A DNA stretch of 64,000 nucleotides, from contig JAFXVZ010000032.1 in the NCBI GenBank assembly GCA_017534535.1, positions 1 through 64,000 of the forward strand, written 5' to 3'. Both the position numbers and the translations under genes were made by a program. Shown here in pieces: positions 7,264 through 16,479 of this stretch; within the stretch, counting starts at the first letter, position 1; the number at the start of each line of letters is the position of its first letter. The notes beneath the pieces were generated by a model. That model did not search any database. It worked only from the letters and a program-made list of their open reading frames with translations, and was not told the origin of the DNA. The DNA comes from Bacteroidaceae bacterium (GTDB lineage: Bacteria > Bacteroidota > Bacteroidia > Bacteroidales > Bacteroidaceae).

Positions 7264-9238
7264 GCTTCAAACGTTCAATAAGCTCATTGCCCAAAGCCGT
7301 CTTTGCCTTAATGTGGTCGAGTACGGCAGTAACGAACGGATTACTCTCGAAGTCGCCACGCACCTGCTCGAAGTCCTGCTCCTTTTCAATCTTCGTGCCA
7401 TCAGCGCCGAAGCCTGTCATAGAAGCCAGCGAGAATTCCTTCTTGGCATCCTCATATACCATCTTATCGAGACCTATCACAGCTTCTTTCCACTTCTCCA
7501 CGATGTGGATGATGTCAGATGCCGTGATCTTCTCGGGATCCAAGTTGAAGAACTCCAGCATGCGTTCATAAGCCCACGTCCACTCGTAAGTATAATAATT
7601 GGTATGCATACGCTGGAAGTCGGCATTGATTTCCTTCAGCTTGTTCATCTTACCACTCTCGATACCATCGAGCAACTGGTCCACCTCGCTTTTGGGGGCT
7701 ATCAGACCAGAGATATCCACCCACTCGCCCTTGCCGATGGTGGTATCTGGCTTCAGGCGTTCACGAATCTCGGCATCGTTCTTGAACTGGATGCCCTCGA
7801 GTCGCTTGATGACGGAGTTGCCCAGGAATTTGCTGATACCTATCTCATAGAACTTGATGCCATTCACCAATGAAGAGTTGCGAATCTTGGCACTGTGGTA
7901 AGAATACTCATCGGAGAGTTCGCCAGAAGCATGACGCAGGTCGGTCAATATCTCGCATCCCTTGAACATCTTCTGGATGGTATAAGGACTGAGGAGGTTG
8001 TAGTTGATGCAATCCAACTTGTTAGGATCTGTGCGCTTGTCACGCTTCGGCCACTTCTGGGCATCACGGATGGTGCCCACACTGCGCAGGTTGACACCAG
8101 GCACCAGGTAGGTGGTGTCTTTCTGCTCAATCAGATAGCTGAACGGCAGGTTGGAGGTGTCAGAATGATTAACATGACGACCCATCACCAGCGAGAAAGC
8201 GCCCACGCGAGAAGGCCAGAGGATATAAGAATCAGATGAGGTCTTGGCACCACGTTCAAGTACACCCTGGTGGATAGGACCCAACTTATACATGTGATTG
8301 CTTTGATTAGAACCAGAACCTGCATTCATGAATGAGAACATACCCGCAATCAACAAAGTAGATTTGTGATGAGTCACCGTAAAAGGTCCAGCAAAGATGG
8401 CACAAGCCTCACCATTCTCCTCCTGACAATTGCTGAAGAACAGGGAGTCGGAAGCAGAGTAGCCGTGACCGATGGTGCAAGCCTGCCCCACGAAACAGCG
8501 TGTCAACATGGCGCCATCATCGAGTGACGAGCCTGAGGATATGATGAAATCATCGCAAATCACATTGTGTCCGATATGCACAGGAGCTTCCTGGTTGCTA
8601 TTCACCGAGCCATTATTCAGACGATTGGCACCAGTGATGTTGGCATAGGCACCAATGCGCACATTGGAGATGGAGCCTACATTGATGATGGTAACATGGT
8701 CGGCTATATCGCCCACCTCAGAAGCGTGTTTATCTGAATAGTAATCAGCTATCTCACGAAGGCGGATGGCCAATTCGGGACGATGACGATACATTGCCAT
8801 GATGTATGCCAACTGGGCAGAAAGCTTGTCGCTGATAGCCACCTCACGTCCGCCTGTCTCGTTGAGTACAGACACCTCTACGCCGTTGCCGAAGCGTGTC
8901 TTTCCATCCACCACAATATTATCTACATTTTCGATGTAGGTGTTCTCGCCGATGGTATAGTTGGCGATGTAATTGTGCACATTCTTGATATAGCATCCAT
9001 TACCAACGGTAACATTGTGCAAGGTGACGTGCCTCAAGCCAGCATGCTTGGTGATGCCACCCTTCAAGGTGAACTCTCCATGCAGTGAGCCCAAACGGAT
9101 ATCACCCGAGAAATGGGCGCCCACCACATACTGTGTGTCGAAGTCGGGTGCCACACTCACCCTACTCCAGTCGGTAGCTGTACAGCCCTGCTGTTCGAGC
9201 TGTGCCACCTCGTTCGTTGTTAAGTTTCTGTAGTTCAT
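7244..9238 (-). CDS. DUF4954 family left-handed beta-helix protein
   Basis: 664 residues resembling the DUF4954 family of Bacteroidetes. Residues about 40-330 show hexapeptide-like repeats (VTVGNGCYIKNVHNYIANYTIGENTYIENV; IRIGAYANITGANRLNNG class), the signature of the left-handed beta-helix of nucleotidyl- and acyl-transferases. No signal peptide is present, so it is cytosolic. The C-terminal third is alpha-helical. The start ATG overlaps the hflX stop by 4 bp, so the two are co-transcribed. Function is unknown; a sugar-nucleotide transferase-like role is only an inference from fold. The last five residues and the stop come from a heptamer repeat. Confidence 0.85.
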   Translation of the reverse strand: MNYRNLTTNEVAQLEQQGCTATDWSRVSVAPDFDTQYVVGAHFSGDIRLGSLHGEFTLKGGITKHAGLRHVTLHNVTVGNGCYIKNVHNYIANYTIGENTYIENVDNIVVDGKTRFGNGVEVSVLNETGGREVAISDKLSAQLAYIMAMYRHRPELAIRLREIADYYSDKHASEVGDIADHVTIINVGSISNVRIGAYANITGANRLNNGSVNSNQEAPVHIGHNVICDDFIISSGSSLDDGAMLTRCFVGQACTIGHGYSASDSLFFSNCQEENGEACAIFAGPFTVTHHKSTLLIAGMFSFMNAGSGSNQSNHMYKLGPIHQGVLERGAKTSSDSYILWPSRVGAFSLVMGRHVNHSDTSNLPFSYLIEQKDTTYLVPGVNLRSVGTIRDAQKWPKRDKRTDPNKLDCINYNLLSPYTIQKMFKGCEILTDLRHASGELSDEYSYHSAKIRNSSLVNGIKFYEIGISKFLGNSVIKRLEGIQFKNDAEIRERLKPDTTIGKGEWVDISGLIAPKSEVDQLLDGIESGKMNKLKEINADFQRMHTNYYTYEWTWAYERMLEFFNLDPEKITASDIIHIVEKWKEAVIGLDKMVYEDAKKEFSLASMTGFGADGTKIEKEQDFEQVRGDFESNPFVTAVLDHIKAKTALGNELIERLKPLTIDN

Positions 9239-10494
9239 ATATCTTGTTCATCTGCTTGAGGATACAGGAAATCGTTATAAGGATATTTCTGCACATGCAG
9301 CTCTCTCACCCGCTTATACATTTCCTCCCTCAGGTTATCAATATTCGTCTTTTCCTTGGCTGAGATGAAAATGCAATCGTCTTCCATCTTTGCCATCCAT
9401 GAGTTCATCAGTTCTTCCAATGAGATGTTTTCCTTCGTCTTGGGCGTCAGGTCGTCAGGGTCTTTCTCCACAAACGTATAGGCATCCACCTTGTTAAAGA
9501 TAATCATCGTGGGTTTGCCCCCTGCATCAATTTCTGCCAATGTCTTGTTCACCACCTTGATCTGCTCCTCAAAATCGGGATGCGAGATATCTACCACATG
9601 CATCAGCAAGTCGGCCTCACGCACCTCGTCGAGGGTGGATTTGAAGGAATCCACCAAGTCGGTAGGAAGCTTGCGGATAAAGCCTACGGTATCGCAGAGC
9701 AGGAAGGGTAAGTTGTCTATCACCACCTTGCGTACCGTGGTATCAAGGGTCGCAAAGAGTTTATTTTCTGCAAACACCTCACTCTTTGCCATCAAATTCA
9801 TCAGGGTGGATTTGCCCACGTTGGTATAGCCCACAAGGGCCACACGAATCATACGACCACGATTCTTACGCTGGGTGGACATCTGTTTGTCAATATCCGC
9901 CAGGCGTTGTTTCAAGAGGGACATACGGTTGAGGATGATGCGGCGGTCCATCTCGAGCTGTGTCTCACCAGGACCTCGCAAACCCACCATACCCTTACCA
10001 CCTCCGGCACCTGAGCCACCACCCTGACGTTCCAAGTGTGTCCACAGGCGTTGCAATCGGGGTAACATGTATTTGTATTGTGCCAGCTCCACTTGTGTCT
10101 TGGCACTGGCTGTCTGGGCACGCATAGCGAAGATGTCGAGAATCAAAGATGTTCTGTCAAGAATCTTCACTTTCAATACCTGCTCAATGTTACGAAGCTG
10201 TTTAGGAGAAAGTTCATCGTCGAATATAACCATACCCACCTCACGCTCCGCATCTTCTTCATCTAAAATATATTGCTTGATTTCCTGCAGCTTACCTTCT
10301 CCCACATATGTAACCGCATGGGCTTGTACGAGCTTTTGGGTAAAGCGACGCACCACCTTTGCACCAGCTGTTTCAGCCAGAAATTCGAGTTCATCCAAGT
10401 ATTCGTTGGTTTTCTGCTCGTTCTGCTTTTGTGTGATTAGACCCACCAGAACGGCGGTCTCGGTTTTAGCCTCGGATATTACAAATTCTTTCAT
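9235..10494 (-). CDS. hflX: GTPase HflX
   Basis: 419 residues, the normal length for HflX, a ribosome-associated GTPase that splits stalled ribosomes. An N-terminal HflX domain (DELEFLAETAGAKVV, FDDELSPKQLRNIE) is followed by a glycine-rich linker (GGGSGAGGGKGMVGLRGPGE, with TQLEMDRR). The G domain then has G1 GYTNVGKS, G2 around LDTTVRK, G3 DTVGF and G4 NKVD. Cytosolic. It is first in a two-gene unit with the DUF4954 protein; a TATATTTG -7 box lies about 30 bp upstream. Confidence 0.95.
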   Translation of the reverse strand: MKEFVISEAKTETAVLVGLITQKQNEQKTNEYLDELEFLAETAGAKVVRRFTQKLVQAHAVTYVGEGKLQEIKQYILDEEDAEREVGMVIFDDELSPKQLRNIEQVLKVKILDRTSLILDIFAMRAQTASAKTQVELAQYKYMLPRLQRLWTHLERQGGGSGAGGGKGMVGLRGPGETQLEMDRRIILNRMSLLKQRLADIDKQMSTQRKNRGRMIRVALVGYTNVGKSTLMNLMAKSEVFAENKLFATLDTTVRKVVIDNLPFLLCDTVGFIRKLPTDLVDSFKSTLDEVREADLLMHVVDISHPDFEEQIKVVNKTLAEIDAGGKPTMIIFNKVDAYTFVEKDPDDLTPKTKENISLEELMNSWMAKMEDDCIFISAKEKTNIDNLREEMYKRVRELHVQKYPYNDFLYPQADEQDI

Positions 10495-10523
10495 TCAAAA
10501 ATGTTCACAACAGTTTAACAGGG

Positions 10524-10531
10524 CAAATATA
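10524..10531 (-). promoter_or_regulatory. -7 box for hflX
   Basis: Minus-strand TATATTTG, a perfect TAnnTTTG element 30 bp before the hflX start codon. Confidence 0.5.
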
Positions 10532-10570
10532 ATAAAATCCTTTGAATATCTATGCAAAAAACCGAACTAT

Positions 10571-11509
10571 TTACAAAAAGAAGAGTGATGCACCGATGAC
10601 ACTTATTATTGCACCCACAATTTCAAGGGGTTTCACTTCCTGTTTGAACAAGATATGGGCAGGCCAGATAATAAGGACAGGAGTGAGCGCCATCAAGGTA
10701 GAGGCGATGCCTGCCTCAGTATATTGCACTGCCATCAGCGAGAGAGACACACCGATGAAAGGCCCAGTAAGAGTAGCTCCGATGGCGGCTTTCATACCTT
10801 TCCCATCTCTCAACGCCACAGGGAGGGTGTGGAACTCTTTCTGCAAAGCCATTATGCAGAGGAAACCCAAACTACCTGCTATGGCACGGATGAAGGTGGA
10901 AGCGAAAGGCAACAAATCATCTACTGCATCCATACCTGCAGGAACTCCTGTTTTATAATAATTCATACCGAGTTTGCTGAGCACGAGTCCTAAACCTTGT
11001 CCTACACCAGCACCAATACCGAAGAGCACTCCCTTTAAGGGAAGTTTCAAAGCCACCTTGTGATGACTCTCCTTATTACCTTTACTGAGTACGGACATAC
11101 CGATACCCGTAAGGGTTACCACCATACCTATCCAGGCTTGCAGGTGGAGGCGCTCACCCAGCATAATCCAACTGGCAAAAGCTGCTGTGGGAGGAGCTAA
11201 GGTCATAAAGAGCTGACCGAAACGGGAACCTATCAGGATGTAGGAATTGAAGAGGCAATAGTCGCCAAAGACATAGCCTACCAAACCTGACAATAAAAGC
11301 CATATCCAGGTTTCAGCATTGGTGTATTGGGGGATGGGTGATCCTGTGAATATCCACAAAGTTCCCCCCAATAAGCAAAGTGAGAGGAGCATGCGGATGA
11401 CGTTTAGTTGTAGGGCTCCGAGGCGTTTGCTCGCCACTTCAGAGCATAATGCCGTGATGGTCCATGAGAATGCTACCACCAACGATATGGTTTCACCTAA
11501 ATAATGCAT
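10571..11509 (-). CDS. EamA/DMT family transporter
   Basis: 312 residues with about ten hydrophobic segments in two EamA halves. The first half begins at the N-terminus (ISLVVAFSWTITALCSEVASKR) and the second opens near residue 150 (GVLFGIGAGVGQGLGLVLSK). It is an inner-membrane drug/metabolite exporter-type permease; the substrate cannot be told from sequence. It lies between hflX and a coiled-coil lipoprotein on the same strand. A strong hairpin at 11533-11562 separates it from the latter, so it probably has its own promoter. Confidence 0.88.
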   Translation of the reverse strand: MHYLGETISLVVAFSWTITALCSEVASKRLGALQLNVIRMLLSLCLLGGTLWIFTGSPIPQYTNAETWIWLLLSGLVGYVFGDYCLFNSYILIGSRFGQLFMTLAPPTAAFASWIMLGERLHLQAWIGMVVTLTGIGMSVLSKGNKESHHKVALKLPLKGVLFGIGAGVGQGLGLVLSKLGMNYYKTGVPAGMDAVDDLLPFASTFIRAIAGSLGFLCIMALQKEFHTLPVALRDGKGMKAAIGATLTGPFIGVSLSLMAVQYTEAGIASTLMALTPVLIIWPAHILFKQEVKPLEIVGAIISVIGASLFFL

Positions 11510-11532
11510 CGTGACTGGGATGATATAAAATC

Positions 11533-11562
11533 ATTTATCCCCGCCGATTGGCGGGGATAAAT
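11533..11562 (-). terminator. Terminator after the coiled-coil lipoprotein gene
   Basis: A perfect 13-bp stem (ATTTATCCCCGCC with its complement) closed by loop GATT, 10 bp past the stop at 11572, with an AT-rich minus-strand flank. Confidence 0.8.
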
Positions 11563-11571
11563 GCTAAATCT

Positions 11572-12474
11572 TTATTTCACCTGAATAACCAGGTACTTGC
11601 TGGCACTCCAGAATTGGGTTGGGTTGGTGATGTTCAGGGTCAACTCACCCTTAGCATCTTTTTCCAATGTATATGAGCCAGCGGGATGACTGGTCAGCAA
11701 TGTTGCCGATTTTGAATACAGGCGAATTTCCTTTGTGGTACGGATGTCGCACTCAGTGAAGTAATCCAAGTTAGCTTCGCCACTCTTCAGAACCTCACCC
11801 TTGCTAAACAACTCGCCATTCTTAAACAGACCACCACCAGTCAGAATCTTCTGTTCTTTCAGTTCACTCTTGGTACCAAATACAAACCAAGCGGTGTTCA
11901 AGGCACGATCTTGCTGCTCAACCACTTCGGTCTGCGCCATATTCTGAGCATGCAGCTCCTCTGTAACAGCAGTCAGTTCGCTCACAGCCTCATCGAGCTC
12001 CTGGATGCGGATGTTCTTCGCCATCAATTCCTGTTGCAGGGAAGCAATCTCAGCGGCTTTCTCCTCCAACTGTTTGGTAAAGGTCTCAACGGCCTTCTTC
12101 AACTGAGAGTTCTGGTTCTTGCTATTGGCCAACTGCTGGTTAAGTTTCTCAATCTGCTCACGATTCTCTTCCATCGTCTTCTTAATAAACTCGATATCAC
12201 TGGCAATCTGCTGTTTAGCACTTGCCGAACCTTCTCTCATAGATCCTCGTTGCAAATCCACACGGTTCTCAGCCGCACTGATCTGACGGAAACCTTCTGT
12301 AATTTGGTTGAATGTGCTCATCATATCGTCGAGTTCGGCATCGCGCACATTCAATTCATTCATCAGTGAGTCATTCTGCGCTTGCAGATTGTCTTTTTCG
12401 TTGCCACCACCAATCAGATTGCAAGAAGCAAAGCTAACTGCAGCAACCATCAATGTAAACATAATCTTTTTCAT
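11572..12474 (-). CDS. Coiled-coil lipoprotein of unknown function
   Basis: 300 residues from MKKIMFTLMVAAVSFASC (lipobox FASC); an in-frame ATG four codons earlier directly abuts the rsmI stop and is also possible. Residues about 25-190 form an extended heptad-rich coiled coil (EFIKKTMEENREQIEKLNQQ; LEEKAAEIASLQQELMAKNI). The last hundred residues are a compact beta-rich domain (WFVFGTKSELKEQKIL ... SASKYLVIQVK). Homologues in Bacteroidales are annotated only as hypothetical or septum-like lipoproteins. It is probably anchored in the outer membrane facing the periplasm and is likely transcribed together with rsmI. Confidence 0.7.
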   Translation of the reverse strand: MKKIMFTLMVAAVSFASCNLIGGGNEKDNLQAQNDSLMNELNVRDAELDDMMSTFNQITEGFRQISAAENRVDLQRGSMREGSASAKQQIASDIEFIKKTMEENREQIEKLNQQLANSKNQNSQLKKAVETFTKQLEEKAAEIASLQQELMAKNIRIQELDEAVSELTAVTEELHAQNMAQTEVVEQQDRALNTAWFVFGTKSELKEQKILTGGGLFKNGELFSKGEVLKSGEANLDYFTECDIRTTKEIRLYSKSATLLTSHPAGSYTLEKDAKGELTLNITNPTQFWSASKYLVIQVK

Positions 12475-12486
12475 ACGCTTCAACAT

Positions 12487-13173
12487 TTAATTTTTCCCAG
12501 CCACTACAATCACAAATTCACCGCGTGGCTCGGTCTCGGTGAAATGGGTTATCAATTCTTCAAGGGTACCTCTGAGGGTTTCCTCATGTACTTTGGAAAT
12601 CTCTCTCGACACCGATGCCTGTCGGTCTAAGCCAAAAACCTCACCCAACTGGGTAAGCGTTTTGAGTATGCGATAAGGCGACTCATAGAACACCATCGTA
12701 CGGGTCTCTTCTGCTAAGGCGTTAATGCGTGTCTGCCTACCTTTCTTTTGGGGCAGGAAGCCTTCGAAACAGAACCTGTCGCAAGGCAGACCACTATCTA
12801 CCAAAGCCGGAATGCAAGCTGTAGCACCTGGAAGGCACTGAACCTCCACCCCTGCTTTAGCACACTCACGAGCCAATAGGAAACCTGGGTCGGAGATGCC
12901 TGGCGTACCAGCATCGGATATCAATGCCACATTATCACCTGCCTGCAATCGACGAACCAAAGGTTCCACCGTTTGGTGTTCATTGAATTTATGGTGAGCA
13001 AAAAGTGCGCCATGCTGGATATCGAAATGCTTCAGGAGGATACCCGAGGTACGGGTGTCTTCCGCCAGAATCACATCCGCTTCCTTCAGGATTCGGATAG
13101 CTCGAAGCGTCATGTCCTCCATATTTCCCACAGGAGTAGGAACGATATACAGTATGCCTGTTTTCATGCTCAC
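12487..13173 (-). CDS. rsmI: 16S rRNA (cytidine(1402)-2'-O)-methyltransferase RsmI
   Basis: 228 residues of the SAM-dependent tetrapyrrole-methylase fold. Motifs are VPTPVGNMEDMTLRA at the start, AEDTRTSGILL, ISDAGTPGISDPG and FEGFLPQKKG, all diagnostic of RsmI, which methylates the ribose of C1402 in 16S rRNA. The length is somewhat shorter than the E. coli protein, as usual in Bacteroidetes. It begins 99 bp from the divergent tdk gene. A palindromic -7 region between the two likely serves both. Confidence 0.93.
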   Translation of the reverse strand: MSMKTGILYIVPTPVGNMEDMTLRAIRILKEADVILAEDTRTSGILLKHFDIQHGALFAHHKFNEHQTVEPLVRRLQAGDNVALISDAGTPGISDPGFLLARECAKAGVEVQCLPGATACIPALVDSGLPCDRFCFEGFLPQKKGRQTRINALAEETRTMVFYESPYRILKTLTQLGEVFGLDRQASVSREISKVHEETLRGTLEELITHFTETEPRGEFVIVVAGKN

Positions 13174-13232
13174 TTTTCAAAAATTCGGGGGCAAAGTTAT
13201 AAATTAATTGGCTGAAAATAGCAAATACTGCA

Positions 13233-13249
13233 CAAAAGTAGTACTTTTG
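13233..13249. promoter_or_regulatory. Back-to-back -7 boxes for rsmI and tdk
   Basis: CAAAAGTA at 13233-13240 is TACTTTTG on the minus strand (toward rsmI). TACTTTTG at 13242-13249 faces tdk. The two form one palindrome separated by a single base. Neither has a good -33 TTTG. Confidence 0.55.
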
Positions 13250-13271
13250 TAACATCATTTAGTATTTGACA

Positions 13272-13856
13272 ATGGAAGTTTATTCTGAAAACAATATGCA
13301 AGAGACCCGTTGCCGAGGTCGTATTGAGGTGATTTGCGGCTCGATGTTCTCCGGCAAGACCGAGGAACTGATCCGCAGGATGAAGCGTGCGAAGTTTGCC
13401 AAGCAAAAAGTGGAGATATTCAAACCCGCCATCGACACCCGCTATTCTGAGGAGGATGTGGTGACGCACGAGGGGCAGAGCATCGCCTCCACCCCACTCG
13501 ATTCATCGGCAAGTATCTTGTTGCTTTCGTCAGACATCAATGTGGTGGGTATCGACGAGGCTCAGTTCTTCGATATGGGCTTGCCTGATATCTGCAACCA
13601 ACTTGCCAATAATGGTATCAGAGTGATTGTGGCAGGTTTGGATATGGATTTCAGAGGAGTGCCTTTTGGCCCTATGCCTCAGCTGATGGCAATAGCCGAC
13701 GAGGTGACAAAGGTGCACGCCATCTGTGTGCAGTGTGGCGACCTGGCGATGTATTCGCATCGCAAGGTAAGCGGAGAAAAGCAGGTGATGCTGGGCGAGA
13801 CGCAAGAGTATGAACCGCTTTGTAGAAATTGTTACAATAAAATCGTAGGAAAATGA
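13272..13856 (+). CDS. tdk: Thymidine kinase
   Basis: 194 residues, type II thymidine kinase that phosphorylates thymidine in the salvage pathway. It has the P-loop [11 protein letters not shown], the Walker-B-like GIDEAQFFD, the lasso-region [10 protein letters not shown] and four structural zinc cysteines (CVQCG and CRNC). The ATG at 13272 is chosen over the TTG two codons earlier. Its stop overlaps the ATG of the downstream permease by 4 bp (ATGA), so the two are translationally coupled. Confidence 0.95.
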   Translation: MEVYSENNMQETRCRGRIEVICGSMFSGKTEELIRRMKRAKFAKQKVEIFKPAIDTRYSEEDVVTHEGQSIASTPLDSSASILLLSSDINVVGIDEAQFFDMGLPDICNQLANNGIRVIVAGLDMDFRGVPFGPMPQLMAIADEVTKVHAICVQCGDLAMYSHRKVSGEKQVMLGETQEYEPLCRNCYNKIVGK

Positions 13857-14965
13857 TACTGGACAAGAAGATTACATTCGACAGTTTTATCCGTGCTATA
13901 ATGGGAATCATCATTACAGTGGTTGTTCTAATGATACTTAACCGCTTGAGTGGTGTGTTGCTACCTTTCTTCGTAGCTTGGCTTATCGCCTATCTGATAT
14001 TCCCTTTGGTGCAGTTCTTCGAGGTGAAATGCAAGATGAAGTATCGTGTATTAGCAATTTTCTGTGCTATCAATATTGTGACAGCAGTAGGCTTGGGCTT
14101 TTTCCTACTGATTATCCCACCAATGGTGACTGAATCTTTGCGTATCAAGGATCTGCTCTTTGAATACATCGAGTCGTCGCCTCCAGATGGTGTGCCTGCG
14201 ATGATTCACGGTTTCATAGAAAGACACCTCAATCTGGATCAGCTCAAGAGTTTGATACAGCGTGAGGATTTTCTTACGGCTGTACGTGATGCGTTGCCCA
14301 AGGTGTGGAATGTGATTGCCGAGAGCATCAATGTGGTGTTCAGCTTCTTCTCTTTGCTGATGATTCTGCTCTACACCATATTTATATTGCTGGACTACGA
14401 GAGCATCTCTGAAGGATGGGTGAACTTGGTGCCTCAGCGTTATCGTCCGTTAAGCCTGAAGCTGGTGGCGGATGTGAAAGATAGTATGAATAAGTATTTC
14501 CGTGGGCAGGCGATGGTGGCTACCTGTGTGGGTATTTTGTTCAGTATTGGCTTCCTCATCATCGATTTCCCTTTGGCGATAGGTTTGGGCATGTTCATCG
14601 GTTTGTTGAATATGGTACCTTACCTGCAGATTTTGGGTTTTATCCCAACCATCATACTGGCTATATTGAAAGCGGCAGATACTGGAGGCAATTTCTGGCT
14701 TATCCTGCTTTCAGCTTTTGCAGTATTTGCAATTGTGCAGGCCATTCAGGACGGTTTCTTGACCCCAAGGATTATGGGTAAGGTTACGGGACTGAGTCCT
14801 GCCATCATCCTGCTTTCACTCTCCATCTGGGGTTCGCTGATGGGGGTGATGGGTATGATTATCGCACTACCCATCACCACTCTGTTGATTGCGTATTACC
14901 AGAAATATGTTATTAACCGAGAGCACCTCAAGAATCGGGACAAAAGCCCCGATTCTCAATCTTGA
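13853..14965 (+). CDS. AI-2E family (PerM-type) transporter
   Basis: 370 residues with the family layout: two N-terminal membrane segments, a soluble stretch at about 75-150, then five to six hydrophobic helices including [42 protein letters not shown] and [24 protein letters not shown]. Homologues export autoinducer-2 or exchange ions, and the substrate is not predictable. It is coupled to tdk by a 4-bp overlap. Its 3' end overlaps the convergent beta-helix gene by 10 bp. Confidence 0.88.
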   Translation: MILDKKITFDSFIRAIMGIIITVVVLMILNRLSGVLLPFFVAWLIAYLIFPLVQFFEVKCKMKYRVLAIFCAINIVTAVGLGFFLLIIPPMVTESLRIKDLLFEYIESSPPDGVPAMIHGFIERHLNLDQLKSLIQREDFLTAVRDALPKVWNVIAESINVVFSFFSLLMILLYTIFILLDYESISEGWVNLVPQRYRPLSLKLVADVKDSMNKYFRGQAMVATCVGILFSIGFLIIDFPLAIGLGMFIGLLNMVPYLQILGFIPTIILAILKAADTGGNFWLILLSAFAVFAIVQAIQDGFLTPRIMGKVTGLSPAIILLSLSIWGSLMGVMGMIIALPITTLLIAYYQKYVINREHLKNRDKSPDSQS

Positions 14966-16464
14966 TGATTAGGCACCAGCATGTCTTCCCATTTATTAAT
15001 GCTATCGGGACCTATGCGTCTGAATTCCGGATAGCGGAAGTTACCGTCATACCATTTGTTGGGCAAGTGACCACCTTGCACAAACTCCACCGTACCCCAA
15101 TGTCCCATTGGATGCATAATCTGGTTGTTACCCATCACGATGTTATGGTTCATGTTGAACAAAGCCGATTCCGGGTAGTTGGCAAAGAAGCGGCAGGAAT
15201 CTATAATCATATCTTCATTCCCCCAACTGTTGAACAGCGAGAACTCCTTGTTGGCAAAGATGTCGCAATTGTAGAACGTCAGATGCTTACTGTTGTTGAG
15301 GTCTGCGATGCCATAGGTACAATGACGGATAAAGGAATTCATCAGGGTTACATGCTCAGCCTGTCGGGTACAGAGTCCGTAAGTACCGCATCCAAAGAGG
15401 TCACAGAAGTCGATAATCACATTTTGTGAGTTTTCCACATTGATGACACCTCCGTCACAATAACCTTCGAAGGAATGCCCCAGGATGAGGTTGTCGATGA
15501 CAATATCCTCACAGAAGCTTAGTGAAAGTACGAAGGAATAGCGAGGCTCAGCATACAGCATAGCCCCCTTGCGCCCCCTGATAGCGAGGTGTTTCATATT
15601 GTTCAACACCAACTGCCTTCCATCCGTTACCGCTTCGCTGACGATAGCTTCACAATCAGCATCCACCTCATCATTCAAGAAAGACACTTCTAAGCGATTG
15701 GGCTTACTGGCAAAGTTATCGTCGTTCAAGCCTTCGGTAATATCTATCACCACATCCTCGTCAATAATCACCTCACGATTGCTACCCAAAGCATCGAAGA
15801 ACTCCTCGGCATTATGTACCACTATCTGTTTCTCATAAGGTTTGTTATAAAAATCGGGTATTCTCACCCCATGACGCATATAATCAGATAGCAGAGATTC
15901 CGAAATAATCAATTGCAGATTCGTTCTTCCAACAGCTGAAAGGGTCTTGCCACTCATCAGACGCTTCTGCAAAGCATGGCGCATCTGCTCCAGTTCTTTC
16001 GAGTTGAATTTCGAAAGGTAAGTGGTGTTCATCATAAAGGTGTCGAGCAGATCTTCCCAAGGTTTGGCTTCCATCTCTTCCTCTTCAGCCAGACACTCCT
16101 CTAAGCTGAGGGTTGTCTTGGTAAGGGTCCAGATGGCAGAGCCATCAGGCTTCTGCACCACCAAGTATTCCTTACCATTCTCTATCACATGCTCCACAGC
16201 CCATCCGTATTGGGCTCGATAAGGCGCATCAATCGAACCGATACTTACTGCTTGTACGGTATAGCGAGTCTTGTTGAAACGTCGCAAAAGGGTTTGCAGG
16301 GGCTCATGGTCGGCTGTCTCGCCAAACAGGTTCACAAATTGTCCGCTGATGCTCACGCTATAACGAGTATAGCCATCGAACCACCAACTCAAGTCCTGTA
16401 TATTCTGCGCATTCAGCTGGAGAGTAGCCAAAGTCACCAGCAGGCACAACAGTATCTTCTTCAT
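14956..16464 (-). CDS. Secreted right-handed beta-helix protein, paralogue 1
   Basis: 502 residues starting at MKKILLCLLVTLATLQLNAQ (signal peptide); an ATG two codons earlier is the alternative. The N-terminal domain has WWFDGYTRYSVS. A helical stretch (YLSKFNSKELEQMRHALQKR) leads to the conserved ALGSNREVIID motif. Parallel beta-helix coils run from about 240 to the end (FCEDIVIDNLILGHSFEGYC; DFCDLFGCGTYGLCTRQ). The last coils carry YPESALFNMNHNIVMGNN. It is clearly homologous to the two proteins upstream and lacks the C-terminal extension of the third. No catalytic signature of pectate lyases is evident, and function is unknown. It is last in a same-strand run of five secreted proteins. 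Confidence 0.8.
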   Translation of the reverse strand: MKKILLCLLVTLATLQLNAQNIQDLSWWFDGYTRYSVSISGQFVNLFGETADHEPLQTLLRRFNKTRYTVQAVSIGSIDAPYRAQYGWAVEHVIENGKEYLVVQKPDGSAIWTLTKTTLSLEECLAEEEEMEAKPWEDLLDTFMMNTTYLSKFNSKELEQMRHALQKRLMSGKTLSAVGRTNLQLIISESLLSDYMRHGVRIPDFYNKPYEKQIVVHNAEEFFDALGSNREVIIDEDVVIDITEGLNDDNFASKPNRLEVSFLNDEVDADCEAIVSEAVTDGRQLVLNNMKHLAIRGRKGAMLYAEPRYSFVLSLSFCEDIVIDNLILGHSFEGYCDGGVINVENSQNVIIDFCDLFGCGTYGLCTRQAEHVTLMNSFIRHCTYGIADLNNSKHLTFYNCDIFANKEFSLFNSWGNEDMIIDSCRFFANYPESALFNMNHNIVMGNNQIMHPMGHWGTVEFVQGGHLPNKWYDGNFRYPEFRRIGPDSINKWEDMLVPNHQD

Positions 16465-16479
16465 CGTCATCTCCTTTCC

